Source of the DNA: Cichorium intybus
Taxonomy: Eukaryota > Streptophyta > Magnoliopsida > Asterales > Asteraceae
Length of the DNA stretch: 64,000 bases
Direction of reading: 5' to 3'
Assembly (NCBI GenBank): GCA_023525715.1
Contig: CM042010.1
Location: 86,120,116 to 86,184,115 of the forward strand
Position 1 is the stretch's first letter, and each line of letters starts with the position of its first letter. The notes under the pieces were generated by a model. It saw only the letters and a list, made by a program, of their open reading frames with translations, ran no database searches and was not told where the DNA came from. This document shows, piece by piece, positions 42,351-53,547 of the stretch. Made by a program: the position numbers and the translations under genes.

Positions 42351-44232
42351 AACCAGCTGCCAATTCCTTGCTACTGTTCACCATATTGTTTTTGGGTTTG
42401 CCCAGATCTATTTATTCTTTTGATAAGATCTACAATTACAGCTCTAATTCTTAACACAATTTATTGTTCAAATCTCAAGATCCAATAGTTTTTAGCGTTT
42501 ATCCGTTTGCTTCAGATCTGAAATAGAAAATCTATTGTGCACAATGATCATATCATTTGCTCTACTCAATCAGTTCTATGTTATTCAAAGATCAATATCA
42601 GCTTTCGATTTCCACTTGATTCATGTTTCCTACTCAAAGTGTTTTAGGGTATACCTTATTCCAATCATTGACAAAATCCAAAAACAATCCCACGAGTCAG
42701 TACACAAATATTTGAATGATGCAGCTGGGTCTTGAAATTGAACATCCATCCGATGTTGGATCCAATCTAGCTATGGATATCAATGAGTTACCCACACAAG
42801 TCACAAATCAATTTCATTACCTTGATAACATTTGGGATCAGATCGGAAATCAATAAATCAGTGTGTCGTTACAAGAATATTGACAATAAAAAGACAAAAA
42901 CATTCTATCAACTAATCAAAAACCCACTCATTATCGAATCATGTATCGATTCAGATATATTGATGAATCCTCTTGGGCATCGGATGATGTTTTTCAATTT
43001 TGACGGTAATTTTTGAGTCGTAAACCATTCAGATCTTTAATAACTTCATAAAATCGAGAAAATGTGTTTGTGGGTATTTTGGGTATGTACGAAGCAGATT
43101 GCAAAGGTGAATCGGGAATCTGGGTATCCGATGGGTAAAGCAGATCATGGTGAAGGATACTGATTTTGTGATTTACAAAGAACATCGGTAAAGATTAAAA
43201 TGATTCTGAAGCCTTCGGATGTTTGATAAACTTTATTGGTGATGAAGATCAAATCGGATACACTGTATGTTGATAATGCGATGTACTGGACAAGGAGATG
43301 ATGAAATCGATACTCGCTTTGAAACTGATAATCATATTTATTGATAATTGTGTCTACTAATCTCCTAGGTAAAATGTGAATGATGCTTAAACCTTGACGG
43401 AAATTTTGTTGACGTAAGGTCGTTTGATCCGAATGTTTCTTACGCCTTTTGTAAAATGGTGTTTACTCTTCGGAATTAGATTCAATCAGAACTGGTGATG
43501 ATGGAAAGTGATTTGTTACCTTCGGGTTGGTTCCTTTTGAAGCAAGAATCAGAATGGGGAAAGAAAGAAAACATGAATCAGATGTGATGAACAGATGAAC
43601 AGCCTTCAGATGTAAAATTGAAGAAATCGGATGTTGGAATTGTGAATGGAGATGAAGGAGTGAAGTGATACAAAGGGAGATGAAGAAGTATTGTAGAATG
43701 AAATTCGGATAGGTTTGAAACAAAGTGACAATGACAAAGTCAAACTTTGACTAAGGAAGATAAACACTGATTCATGCAACTCTTCGGATCAGACACTTAC
43801 CCAACCCCCTTTGGATCACAACCCAAATTTCAATCGGGCCCTTAGCCCAATTTGAAACAATCCCGACCCAACACTCCTTTCAGACTCAAACCCATCCTTG
43901 GATGTGGACCAGCCACTCTTAGTTTCTACTTGGACTGAATGAATTTTAGGCTGCTGGATTTACAAAGTTGGACTTATTGGATTAATTTCATTGGGTTGTA
44001 AATGATTTTTTGGGCTGAATTTATGATATCTTTTCTCGGGCTACAAAGTTTATTTTGATTCGGATCCGAAGGGCCTCAGATGACAAAAATTACTTTTTCG
44101 AAATCATATCGAAAAATAAGAAATTTCTTTTAGGATGAACGGTGATAAAACGAAAGGTGAACAAGAACACGAGAATATTTTTGAACTCCATGATTCATAT
44201 CTTTTCAATGCAACTTGCCAAATTTTTGAGCA
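42351..44232. other. unclassified sequence
   Basis: No recognisable gene or repeat family. On the minus strand 43,900-43,430 looks like a plant promoter and leader: GGGCCCAAT-type words near 43,835, then a CT-rich leader (CTTCATCTCC, TTCTTTCTTTCCCC) and a possible donor GAAG/GTAACAAAT at about 43,520. The 87-codon frame at 43,723-43,463 is composition-driven (Ser/Phe/Leu/His). The rest is AT-rich without structure I can support. Confidence 0.35.
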
Positions 44233-44247
44233 TTGATGAATAGGCTC

Positions 44248-44481
44248 AAGTCAAGGGGGAGCTTTTATTATATTTGCCTGATTGAGCGCATTCTCATATA
44301 TGGCGGATTATTTCATGATCACACCTTTATGAAGACTGGTGACACGTTGAGGGGGAGGTTTCACGTATATGAGGAGATCGGATTTGCCTCTACATCCCGT
44401 GTGGTCTTCATCTTCGATTCCGTCAGTGCTCATTTGCCAACTTACGACACATCACCCATTCCACCCATTGAGGGGGAGATT
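44248..44481 (+). promoter_or_regulatory. multiple polypurine tracts of a copia element
   Basis: Three purine tracts on one strand: AAGTCAAGGGGGAGC (44,248), TTGAGGGGGAGGTT (44,347) and TTGAGGGGGAGATT (44,468), the last directly before TGTTAGGG. Several PPT-like tracts ahead of the 3' LTR are a reported Sirevirus trait (family knowledge). Confidence 0.75.
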
Positions 44482-46085
44482 GTTAGGGTACAAAGGACCT
44501 TATGGAGTGATGTATGACAAGCTTGGTGTTGAAAATTAAAAATATACGAAAACTCAGGGGTTTTCGTGTCCAAGATCTTTCTCTCAACAATAAACGAAAA
44601 TATATAAATAAATTACGTGCTAAAATGTAAAGGAACGATGCGGAAAATATAAATGACTAGAAACGTAAAGTTGCGGAATATTAAATAAATTGTAAAGAAC
44701 AAGTGCGGAAATTAAAAGACAATAATTAAATGATATGATGTAATTCGTATTTTTCATTGATAAACAAAAAGGTGTTACAGATTTAAAGTTAAGCTCAAAC
44801 ACACTTTTAGTCTAAAATGAATTACATGAAGATCTACAGAGGAGAGAAGAATGGATAGAAGAAGAGATAGAAGGATAGAGGATGAAAGAAGGGAAGATAT
44901 GGAGATCTGGAGTGTATAAAGGATGTTCTTGATGTTCTTGAGGTGGCTGGAGAGAATTATCCAGCCCCTCCTCTAATTCCTTTAGACTACATTGGAGTGA
45001 TAGTTTTCTCACAATCTCTCCAGAATCTCAACTCTAACTTCATGACCCAAGCCTCCTATTTATAGGAAGAGAAGATCTCTAATAAATCTCAAGTACAACT
45101 AATATTAAATAAACTAATACAAAAGTACAAGCCTGTCACTAGCCTACTAAGTCTTCAACTTTTGATCATCATTTGCTGGTGGGCTTTCGTTGCTGGGCGG
45201 ATCAGAGATTTGGTGGTTCAGCAACTGCTGGTCCGGCTCTAGATGAATTTATGTTCATGATTTTCTAAACCAAGACTTGCAATATTCGAACCTAGCCAAT
45301 ACCGAAATCCAAGTTCGGATCCTGCACTTTGGTACTATCTTCGGTATAGTTGATTTCGGTATGGCATCATCCACTTCGGTACTAGGCAGCTACATTTCGG
45401 TACAGTCCATGCACTTCGGTATAACATCAGCACTTCTGATCAACCTCGCTAGCATCTGATTTCGGTATCAACTTAGCTTTGGCATGCATGAGACTTCAGA
45501 ACTTGCTGCTGACTTCGGTCAGCTCCATGCTTCGGTACATCGGTTTCGGTACGGCTGGATTTTGGTATTCCGGGTTCGGCATCCTCGACTTTGGTACATG
45601 GTTTACTTCGGTACCCTGTCCATTTCGGTACTACCTTCGGTACCACCTATTTCCAGATCAGGTTCGGTTCAACAGTATGATGGTTCATGAGTGTGATTTC
45701 CAGAATATTCATTTTCGGACCCAAACTTGGATTTACCAAGTTTGGTCCTCAACTGTTGGAAGGTACCTCAGCTGCTAGAAGTTCCTAAGTTCCTCAATTA
45801 CGGAACATCTTCGACATTTACATTAAGACTTGGTCGGCCCACTATAAAACTATGTTTATTGGGCCTTGCCCTAATTTCGTAGCCTACCTGTATATAGTCT
45901 AGTTTTAGTCATTTGTTAGGTAGAGCTCACAATATGAGGTATTTATGCTTTATGCTCATCTTTTGTACATCTCACATATTTTATTATTAATCATTCGGCA
46001 CTTTGGATATTTGTTTCGATCATTACGTTATTATTATTCCACGCACGTCAAATCCGACTTTACACCAAGCTAACCCAAGTCAAAT
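44481..46085 (+). mobile_element. copia (Sirevirus-like) 3' LTR, end uncertain
   Basis: Starts TGTTAGGGTACAAAGG after the PPT. Two TATA-like sites are present: CTATTTATAGGAAG at about 45,057 and CTGTATATAGTC at about 45,889, the latter preceded by GGGCC words. A dense TTCGGTA motif array lies between them. I cannot fix the 3' end; no PBS follows, as expected for a 3' LTR. Internal coding regions of this element are not visible upstream. Confidence 0.55.
45290..45690 (+). repeat. array of TTCGGTA motifs
   Basis: About nineteen copies of TTCGGTA(C/T) or one-base variants (TTTGGTA, TTCGGCA, TTCGGTC), spaced 12-40 bases with unrelated spacers. It lies within the copia LTR, upstream of the TATA-like site at 45,889. 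Confidence 0.8.
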
Positions 46086-46170
46086 GCTTGATAATTCGTA
46101 ATGCAGGTACTTCCATGCTCCATTAGCTCGGTTATACTTGCAATAAACTTCATTTCTTCTCTTAGAGCAT

Positions 46171-46186
46171 CAATTCTCCCCCACTT
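46171..46186 (-). promoter_or_regulatory. PPT-like site of the minus-strand gypsy remnant
   Basis: Minus strand AAGTGGGGGAGAATTG equals the PPT of the intact chromovirus (37,961-37,976). No LTR follows; the next bases are ATGCTCTAAG. Confidence 0.6.
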
Positions 46187-46892
46187 GGAGTCTGCACCAA
46201 TACCTAGTGTTGACCGCGATCGATCAGCGCCTCGAACCTTTGCCACTAGTCAATCCTCATACCATGTCGATTTAGTCCATTGGAAAGGAATAATGTCTAT
46301 TGGGATTCACATACATAGACATTCGAATCATCGACATGCAAAACCCAGACGCATCGTCTAGCAAACGCGGATGCATCGCCTAGCCAATGCTGTCAATCAT
46401 AGTCCTCGTTGATACCTTAACGACAATTAATTTTGGCACCTTACGTTCTATGCCAATCTATCTCGATCGGTTACATCCGAACCGACTCTTGATCCATTCT
46501 TCTTAATCCAACATTACCATGATGAAGATGTGTACTGTCTTTTCGCCACTAATAGCATTCACTAAGAAACCTAACTGTGCTAGCATAGATTCTAAAGCAG
46601 CACATAGTAACAAATAACATGCAGTAAGGCATCCTAATCCAAGCAGTTCTAGCATGCATTTCCTGACTAGGTTCTATGCTTACTTTCTAGCATAACACAT
46701 ATCATCACATAGCATAAACTTGGCATGGATATGTGGGAATCACAAAACTTACTTGAGGTCGGTTGACGGTTCGCATCGCATCTCCTTTTATCAAATTAAG
46801 TTTTTCAAAAATCATTTTCTTAACGAAAAATTCTCAATCCTAAGTTTGAGTTTGGATTCACAATGCAGTTCATCCAAATCCCTCAAACCAAT
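46187..46892 (-). other. gypsy leader, minus strand
   Basis: About 700 noncoding bases between the PBS at 46,893 and the PPT-like site. GATGCGATGCGAACCGTCAA (about 46,785-46,766) and following sequence match the leader of the intact chromovirus (32,824 onward). No gag or pol is present. Confidence 0.7.
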
Positions 46893-46905
46893 GCTCTGAT
46901 ACCAA
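46893..46905 (-). promoter_or_regulatory. primer binding site, minus strand
   Basis: Minus strand TTGGTATCAGAGC, just inside the LTR end; met-tRNA type. Confidence 0.88.
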
Positions 46906-46907
46906 CT

Positions 46908-48078
46908 TGTAATGCCCCAATTTCCAAAAAAAAAAATTTCTTTAAAAATATAAGTAAAAACACAAATAATCTTATTAGAATGTTAAAACGGTGTTCATCA
47001 AAACATATTATCAGAGTATAACCGTCCAGTAATTAGAAAAAATTCATTTAATAAAATAACTACAAATCATAAATATGCAATGTACCACCGTCACGCCGAG
47101 CTCACCCCTTTATCAACTATAGTACCTGAAAATGTTTTAAAATCAACATGTAAGCACAAAGCTTAGTGAGTTCCACAAATTACCATACATGCCCACACAT
47201 TCAACAACGAGCCATCGAGAATGACAAGACCCTACCCATGATACCACACCTACGTGCACCCATGATACAACACCTATGGGATACGGGGCGGTTCTACCCA
47301 TGATACAACACCTATAGGTTCCCGGTATTGGCCCTGCCCATGATACAACACTGATGGGACAAGGAGATAGTCCAACCCATGATACAACACCGATAGGACA
47401 AGACGATAGTCCAACCCATGATACAATACTGATGGGTGAACACCCATCAGTACTGAGCCCAACAACAGATAATAACCATAATTATAAAAGAAATCATATA
47501 ACTATAAATAACACGCAAGTTGCCTAACATGCAACATCATATAGTAAGGTGAGGATACTCACCTGTCTCACAGTCAAATCGGAACCTGCTATAATGATAC
47601 TTAGAATTTCGATAAACAACCAAAGCTATGCAACCCAGATATTGAAAGACGTGCCTCGGCCTTCAAAACCTTCAAGAAAACGCCTTGAACACACTCCAGG
47701 TCTTGGGAACTGATTAGGGTTTTTGAATCCCTTCTTATGCTGAAATGAGCCACTATTTATAGACCTGGAGAAAGTTAGCGCTACTAACTCCAAGGTTAGC
47801 GTCGCTACTTTCCTCCGGAAGACCAGGTTTGGTCAGCCCTGAAATCGCAACAGCCTGGATTTTCCGCAACAGACAATCAGTGACGCTAATGGAGAGGGTA
47901 GTGTTGCTAACACTGGATTTTCAACAACTTGTCATTTTTGCCCCCTTTTTACAGCTTTTTCTATTTTTCGCCTGTTTGCCCAAAAGTCAAAGGTGCTAGG
48001 GTCTGATGAGGCTCTGAATCAGACCTGGAAAGAACTCTTTGGACATTTTCTTCTCTCCTTCTAGGAACGGGTCTTACA
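46908..48078 (-). mobile_element. gypsy 5' LTR (chromovirus family), minus strand
   Basis: On the minus strand it runs TGTAAGACCCGTTCCTAG (48,078) to GGGGCATTACA (46,908), 1,171 bp, followed by PBS. TATAAATAG on the minus strand at 47,762-47,754. It has the hairpin-unit array (47,227-47,455) and TTAGCG(C/T)CGCTA motifs at 47,775-47,815 and 47,880-47,915. It is related to the LTR fragment at 17,947-18,146 and, more distantly, to the intact chromovirus LTR. The partner LTR is absent. Confidence 0.85.
47227..47455 (-). repeat. array of hairpin-like units in the minus-strand gypsy LTR
   Basis: Seven units of the form ACCCATGATACAACACCTAT or close variants, most bounded by CCCAT/ATGGG or equivalent complementary arms. 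It corresponds to the array at 32,220-32,385 in the other orientation. Confidence 0.8.
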
Positions 48079-48255
48079 TAATGTAGGAGGATATGAATTT
48101 GTCGATGGATCACGAAATAGTTCATAAACCAGGCATGACATGTTTGTGGGCATGAAAGTGATAACACTCTTGCTTATATGACATATGTTAATTTAAGAGA
48201 TGGTAAAAAGAAATCAATCCATGTTGCTTTTGATAATGTGAATGAATTGATTCAA

Positions 48256-49384
48256 AGTGAGTACGAAATTCGACTAAAACCTCTAATTTCACGTTTATGT
48301 TAGCTACTACGACAATGGATAGGCATTTCTTGGGCATATAGAAAACAAAGAATCTCTCAATAGAGGATATTTTCGAAAACTTTTGAAATGGCTACAATCA
48401 CATAATGAAGTTGTTACAAATTTCACATTTGAAAATGCTCCGGGAAACTGCTAGTTAACATCTCCCATGATTCAAAAATATATCAATAATTGTTGTGCTA
48501 CAGAAACAACTTAAAGAATTATAAAGGATCTCGGTGATGACTAATTTTCTATCTTGGTGCATGAGTCAAGTGATGTGTCCGAAAAAGAACAACTAGATCT
48601 CTTTTTTGCATTATGTTGCATGAAAAACGAGAAAAATAGTTGAGAGGTTTCTTGGACTTGTTCATGTTAGTGATACCACAACATTGTATCTTAAAATGTA
48701 ATTATGAGTTTACTTTTTGAACATTCTTTGAGTCCATCAAAGATTAGAGGGAAAGGGTATGATGGGCGAGCGACATGCAAAGTGAGATCAAGGTCTAAAT
48801 ACTTTAAGTATTTTCGAAACTACCGGTGCTTATTACGTTCATTTTTTTGCTTATTAGCTTCAACTAACACTTGCACCAATTGATTAAAAACAACAAGTGT
48901 GCTTGGCTTTTTGATACACTTACACCTGTAGTGAAAGTTGTTGGAGTTTCTTGTAAAAATAGAGAAATGATTTGAGAAATTCAAGCTCAAAAAGTAGCTC
49001 AAGCATTGTAAATGAGTGAAATTAAAGCATGATCAAGGTTCAATTAAGAACTCCGTTTGAAGAGTCCCGGTGAAACCCATTAGGGATCTCACCATAAAAC
49101 TATTTTAAATGTCATAAACTTGTTGGTACAATTATTAAAGTACTTGTGAAGATCAGAAAGAGTGGTTCAAATTCATATGATAAAACAAAAGCCCAATGTA
49201 TTTTGGACTCACTATAATCATTTGATTTTAGCTTTATGACACAGTTAATGTCTAGTCTACTTTGATACACCAAAGATTCATGTCTTGCTTTGCAAAGAAA
49301 GAATAAGACATTGTTAGTGTTACTGACTTACTTCCATAACTAAAGGAGTTTTGAAAAACTTGAGAGATATCGGAGGGGATAACC
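48256..49384 (+). pseudogene. hAT-type (DUF4371/zinc-finger MYM-like) transposase relic
   Basis: Plus-strand pieces in shifting frames keep the order of this plant transposase family: SEYEIRLKPLISRLC (48,258), ENAPGNC-stop-LTSPMIQKYINN (about 48,435), IIKDLGDD-stop-FSILVHESSDVSEKEQLDLF (about 48,515-48,610), ERFLGLVHVSDTTTLYL (about 48,640), IRGKGYDGRATCK (about 48,742), an ETRWGSHHKTILNVI-like piece (about 49,075) and ALQRKNKTLLVL (about 49,285). The usual family forms are recognised from memory. Many stops and frameshifts. It abuts a copia LTR at 49,385. No terminal inverted repeats located. Confidence 0.75.
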
Positions 49385-49753
49385 TGTAGGTCCAATGATC
49401 TCACAATGACAATGATATCAATCAAACAATCAAGAACACAAGGAGATTTATCAACTTCAATGCACTCTTTGTATTGATCAAAGACTAGTACATAAGTTAT
49501 GTGATTGCCAACAACACTCAATATTCTCTCTCTAGGTTAGCACAATTCTCAAGGCAATCAACCCTTACAAATGATGTAAGGGTCCAAAACCGATCCACTA
49601 GCCCAAACGAGGCATGGACCAAGGGACCAAAACCGAACAACCTATAGTTGTTCGGTCCCCACCGATTTACAAATAAAACCCAAGACTATAATATTTTACA
49701 ATTTTAGTCCTAATAAATAAAAGATTAAAACAAACTAAAATTAATTCCCAACA
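49385..49753 (-). mobile_element. copia 3' LTR (369 bp), minus strand
   Basis: Minus strand TGTTGGGAATTAATTTTAG (49,753) to CATTGGACCTACA (49,385), preceded by a PPT (CCAAGGGGGAGAT, 49,754-49,766). The ends TGTTGG/CCTACA and the typical copia 3' part (TTGTGTTCTTGATTGTTTGA) support it. No target duplication is seen on the left, where the hAT relic ends. Confidence 0.75.
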
Positions 49754-50475
49754 ATCTCCCCCTTGGTTTAATGCTTTCATTTATCTTCAAGCTTCATTTG
49801 AACCGGACGTCAGTTGAATACTGCAGAAAATTTTCAACAATCTCCCCCTCAAATGGACAATCTCCTCCTTAGCGGGAAAACCTTCCTCTTAGCAGGTAAC
49901 AGGAGTGAATGTTGATAGAATTCAGCACATTGTAGCAACAACTTTGTCTTCGATGCAGGTCGTCATCAGATTTGGATTGGTAAGCGCTTTGGTCAATAGA
50001 GCATGTCTAGAATCAGCACATCCAACTTTTGATTTGACTTTGGCTTTGACTGGGGTCTAACTCTTCTTCTCTTCATTTGATCACTTCAGGTGTTAATGTA
50101 GTAACAAGTTGACTGAGGAGGAATTCAAACAACTTCTCACATAGAGTTAAGCTTCACCTTCCTCGGGAACAAATCTTCGTGTCGAAATTCTTGAACGTGG
50201 CATTTTACTGATGTTTCTCAATACGATCACTAATCAGCAAATCCTGTGGGTCATGGAGTTGGAAACTCTCACCACAGTTGTTCAAGGATTCATCCTTGGC
50301 TCAGAATAAGACTTCTCGCAGTATCTGTGTGAACCCGGGGGAACGCACTGCGATTGTTTGAGTATCATTGAACTACTCGTGGCCGTTTTAATTTAGGCCC
50401 CTGCATATCCTTGATCAAAGATCTCAATGCAGTTGACAAGTTGACAAGTCAACTTGGCTCTTGGTTAGACGTTGA
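49754..50475 (-). other. copia 3' noncoding region with multiple PPTs
   Basis: Minus-strand purine tracts CCAAGGGGGAGAT (49,754-49,766) and TTTGAGGGGGAGATTG (49,836-49,852), and a weaker CTAAGGAGGAGATTG (about 49,857-49,871). No ORF. It is the 3' end of a Sirevirus-like element different from the one whose LTR starts at 50,476. Confidence 0.65.
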
Positions 50476-50907
50476 TGTAAGATCAAATTAAGAACAAGGC
50501 AAACAACGAGAAAAATAGTAATTGAGTAATCAAACAGTCGAATGATTTGTATTCAATGTAAAAGGATAGTGCTCCAAGTCTTTTTAACGATGAGCAACTA
50601 TAAGGATCGTTACACTGAATATGCGACTGTAAAAGTTACGTACTAAACAACTAGGGCTAAAGGTGTTTATATACTAGGATCTAATTGGATAAACACTTAA
50701 TCCAATTAGTTACAGATAAGCATAGAAAACCCTAGTCATTATCTAATACAAAAGATAAGAATAATCAATACAGTCTTCCGATAAGCACGGAGACTTCGTG
50801 TCATCACCCACTTCGCATCACCTCATCACTTCGCATATACCAAAACCTTCGGATAGGAACACATGTACTTCAGATATCAAAATATCATCACAACTAGAAT
50901 CCTAACA
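50476..50907 (-). mobile_element. Sirevirus-2 3' LTR (432 bp), minus strand
   Basis: Minus strand TGTTAGGATTCTAGTTGTG (50,907) to TTGATCTTACA (50,476), preceded by the PPT AAAGGGGGAAAA (50,908-50,919). TATA box TATATAAACACC on the minus strand at about 50,680. Length and ends fit a copia LTR. The left flank GTTGA could be half of a target duplication; the other half was not found because the 5' LTR is missing. Confidence 0.72.
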
Positions 50908-51015
50908 TTTTCCCCCTTTGTGGTGAAGATGCCTGGTATCCGAAGTTTATAACATACGAAAAGCTTTGGTCAATTCCCTCGGAATCTGTAACCACCACTT
51001 CAGATGAGTGCACAA

Positions 51016-52033
51016 CTAAAGCTTCGCATCATCTAAGTTTTCATTGTTAACAGTCACTCTTGCAATCATTCCTTCCAAAAATGTTGAAGGAAACTTCTCC
51101 TTCTCATCCATGTCAAAAAACAACTTTTTCAAAGCTCCTTTCTTTGTCAACCTCCCTTTGTAAACTACTCCCCAAGGTTTTTGTAGAATCTTTCCATCGC
51201 TGATTTTGGTTATGCCAGTCAGTTCTTTATCAGCAGCTGGAATAGATTTCTTAAAAAGATTTGCAATTTTGTAGTCATATTGGGCGAAGTTTCGAATGTA
51301 TGAACCCATAAATCTTCCAATGAGCTTCTGACCTCTACTAAGACCAACTTGCTGTGAGATTCTTACTTGAGTTCGGCTGTAAAATCTTTCAACTAAAACC
51401 ACGAAGTCATTTGGTTCATCAGTGGGAAGTCTACAACAGTGAAAGAGCTCTTTATCTTCTGTTCTGCTCTTCGGACATGGTAGGTGAAGTTCTGATATAT
51501 GTCTTCGAAGAATGGTCCGGTTTTTATTTTGTCAATCCCAACAATCTTCAAGCACGACCAGACATCAGTTTGATCAGCAGCAAGGTTCGCATGAAACCTG
51601 GCTTTTTGCTCTTGAAATTTTCTCTTTTCAGCTGGATCAAACTCAATGTCATAGACATTGGCAACGAATAGCTTCGGATTGAAAGGGATATCCAGTTGCA
51701 GCTCTGTTGAATTCTCATCACTGAATGAAACAAGTGGTAATCAGTCAAACATTTCAACTGTGGTAAAGGCCAAGTTCATTATCGTCTCATATGTCCAGAT
51801 TTTGTTCACTGGACCCAAGACTTCTTTCTTCCCTGCCCTGTCTCTCGAGATCACATACAAATGCCTTAGCTTCTCGTATTCGTCTTCTCTTCTTTTTCTC
51901 CTCAGACATGGACAACACTTCAGTAATTTTCTTTCCTTTGTCAACCGAAGGGCCAGTCTCCGGAGGAGTTTGAGAAGTAGTTGTCTTCGTTGATGTTGCA
52001 GATGGTGTAGAACTAACTCAAATTTTGATTCCA
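51016..52033 (-). pseudogene. Sirevirus-2 env-like gene, C-terminal part
   Basis: Open pieces 51,402-51,016 (128 codons; RISQQVGLSRGQKLIGRFMG, KPWGVVYKGRLTKKGALKKL) and parts of 52,034-51,548 in other frames. Basic and Lys-rich, unknown fold. It ends about 100 bases before the 3' LTR PPT, so it is the end of the gene after pol. A similar basic C-terminal region closes the copy-1 gene (85-747), but I cannot align them by eye. Confidence 0.5.
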
Positions 52034-53470
52034 CTAGAGAATCTTTTTATGAGACTCGAAGTGGATTCGGTTGTCATTGGTGTTGTTCTTCCCCAAACAA
52101 GAGAAACAGTTGTAGTTAGTGACGTCGTTGTGATTGTTGGTGGTGATGTGAATCCGAAAAATGGTTTTGTCGTTTGAGCAGTGGTAGTCGATGTTTGAGT
52201 GAGTGGTGCGAGGGTTGTGATGGTTGATGTTAGCATCCACAACATCTTTCCTTAAACTTTTCAATTGCATGTCAAATTCCTCAGCAGCTCTTTTTGAGAG
52301 ATTCTCAACCGAAGTAGACAGAGTAGTAAGCTTAGCTTGAACTTCTGTATGGGCAGCATTGAGTTTGGTGACCACTTCGGTGAGCTTAGATGTATGTTGT
52401 TCCTCGATTTGCTGTGTTTTCACTTCGACTTGTTTCTCAACAGCTTTACAATGTAAGTCGATTTTCACCAAGACATTCCATGTCATCTGTTTGACATCCG
52501 TTTCTACTACTTTGACTGCGTCATCAATTTTCTTGGTGACTTTCTTTGTGATGGTTTCTTCAAAAGATGTAAGGGATTCCGCCAAGTGATCAATAGTAAC
52601 CCCAGACCCTTTGTCAAAGGTATAAGTGGTCTGGGCTTGTATCAAAACATTTAACTTCGCATTAAGCTGGCGAAATTGTTTCATGGACACCAGGCTTGTG
52701 TCTGGTTCGTCATCGTCTTCATATTGAATTTGGATTGGGGCGGTTTCAAAATAGTCTTCCTCCTCTTTGTCGGTTTTATCGGAAGAGGAAGAATCCGCCA
52801 TATCATCCATGAAGAACGAATGAATCGGAGGTGGAACTTCTGTTGTTGTTGTGAAAATAGGTGTGGTATACTTTGGTGGTGGTGATAGTGGAGTTGTGGT
52901 AGTTGGATTACCCGATGTGAGACTTGTGTCCACATCAGATGTGTGCACAGGTGGTTTGACTTGTCTCCACATTAGATGTTTTGATAGTGGTCAAATGTGC
53001 GGACACCATAGGGGTTTCGGTTAAAGTAACAAATGGATCAGAGGGAGGTACCGTAGTGGTTGTTGTTTCGGTTGGTGATGGAGGAATGTTGGTATCCTCT
53101 TGATTCGTATGTTCTTCCTCGCCTTCTTCTTCTGCTTCTTCTTCTTCTTCGGATCGTGGTGTTGGTGGTCGTGAAGATTGAGCAGCTTTCTTCTTAGAGG
53201 GTTTCACTGTGTGAGTTTTCTTCCTTGTTTTTGGTTTCTTGGCTGGGGCTTCGGATGGTTCGGCTGTGCCTTTACGTTTTCCAACAGTATCCTTTGGAAG
53301 TTCGAACTCAATTACCCTTATGAAAACCCTGAGGGGGGTGCAGGTGTTGTTATTGTTTTGCGATACTCAATCAATGTTGGGTTATCATCGGGAACCTTGC
53401 ACAGCATTACCTTAGGAATTTGGGCAATGACTTCCATCCGGTCATCCGAAGTTGAGCTTGAAGGAATCTA
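52034..53470 (-). pseudogene. Sirevirus-2 env-like gene, linker and coiled-coil part
   Basis: A Lys/Arg then Glu-rich linker (RSEEEEEAEEEGEEEH, about 53,155-53,110), a Thr/Pro-rich stretch (52,860-53,080), and then a long helical region (about 52,660-52,240) with heptad-like spacing, for example IDDAVKVVETDVKQM, KQVEVKTQQIEEQHTSKL and KLTTLSTSVENLSKRAAEE: a clear candidate coiled coil. A frame change joins 53,207-52,935 to 52,972-52,034. Coiled coils have been noted in Sirevirus env-like proteins. There is no membrane segment in this part. Confidence 0.6.
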
Positions 53471-53547
53471 GACTTGATGGAATGAACAGGTAGGTTTGAA
53501 GGTACTGGTACCTTCTTATGAGCATATACTGCTTGAACAATTAGGGC

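Noticed and set aside
41854..42488. Overlapping plus-strand open frames of 93-122 codons
   Set aside because: They lie in the degenerate minus-strand gypsy pol; His/Pro/Ser-rich with no recognisable domain.
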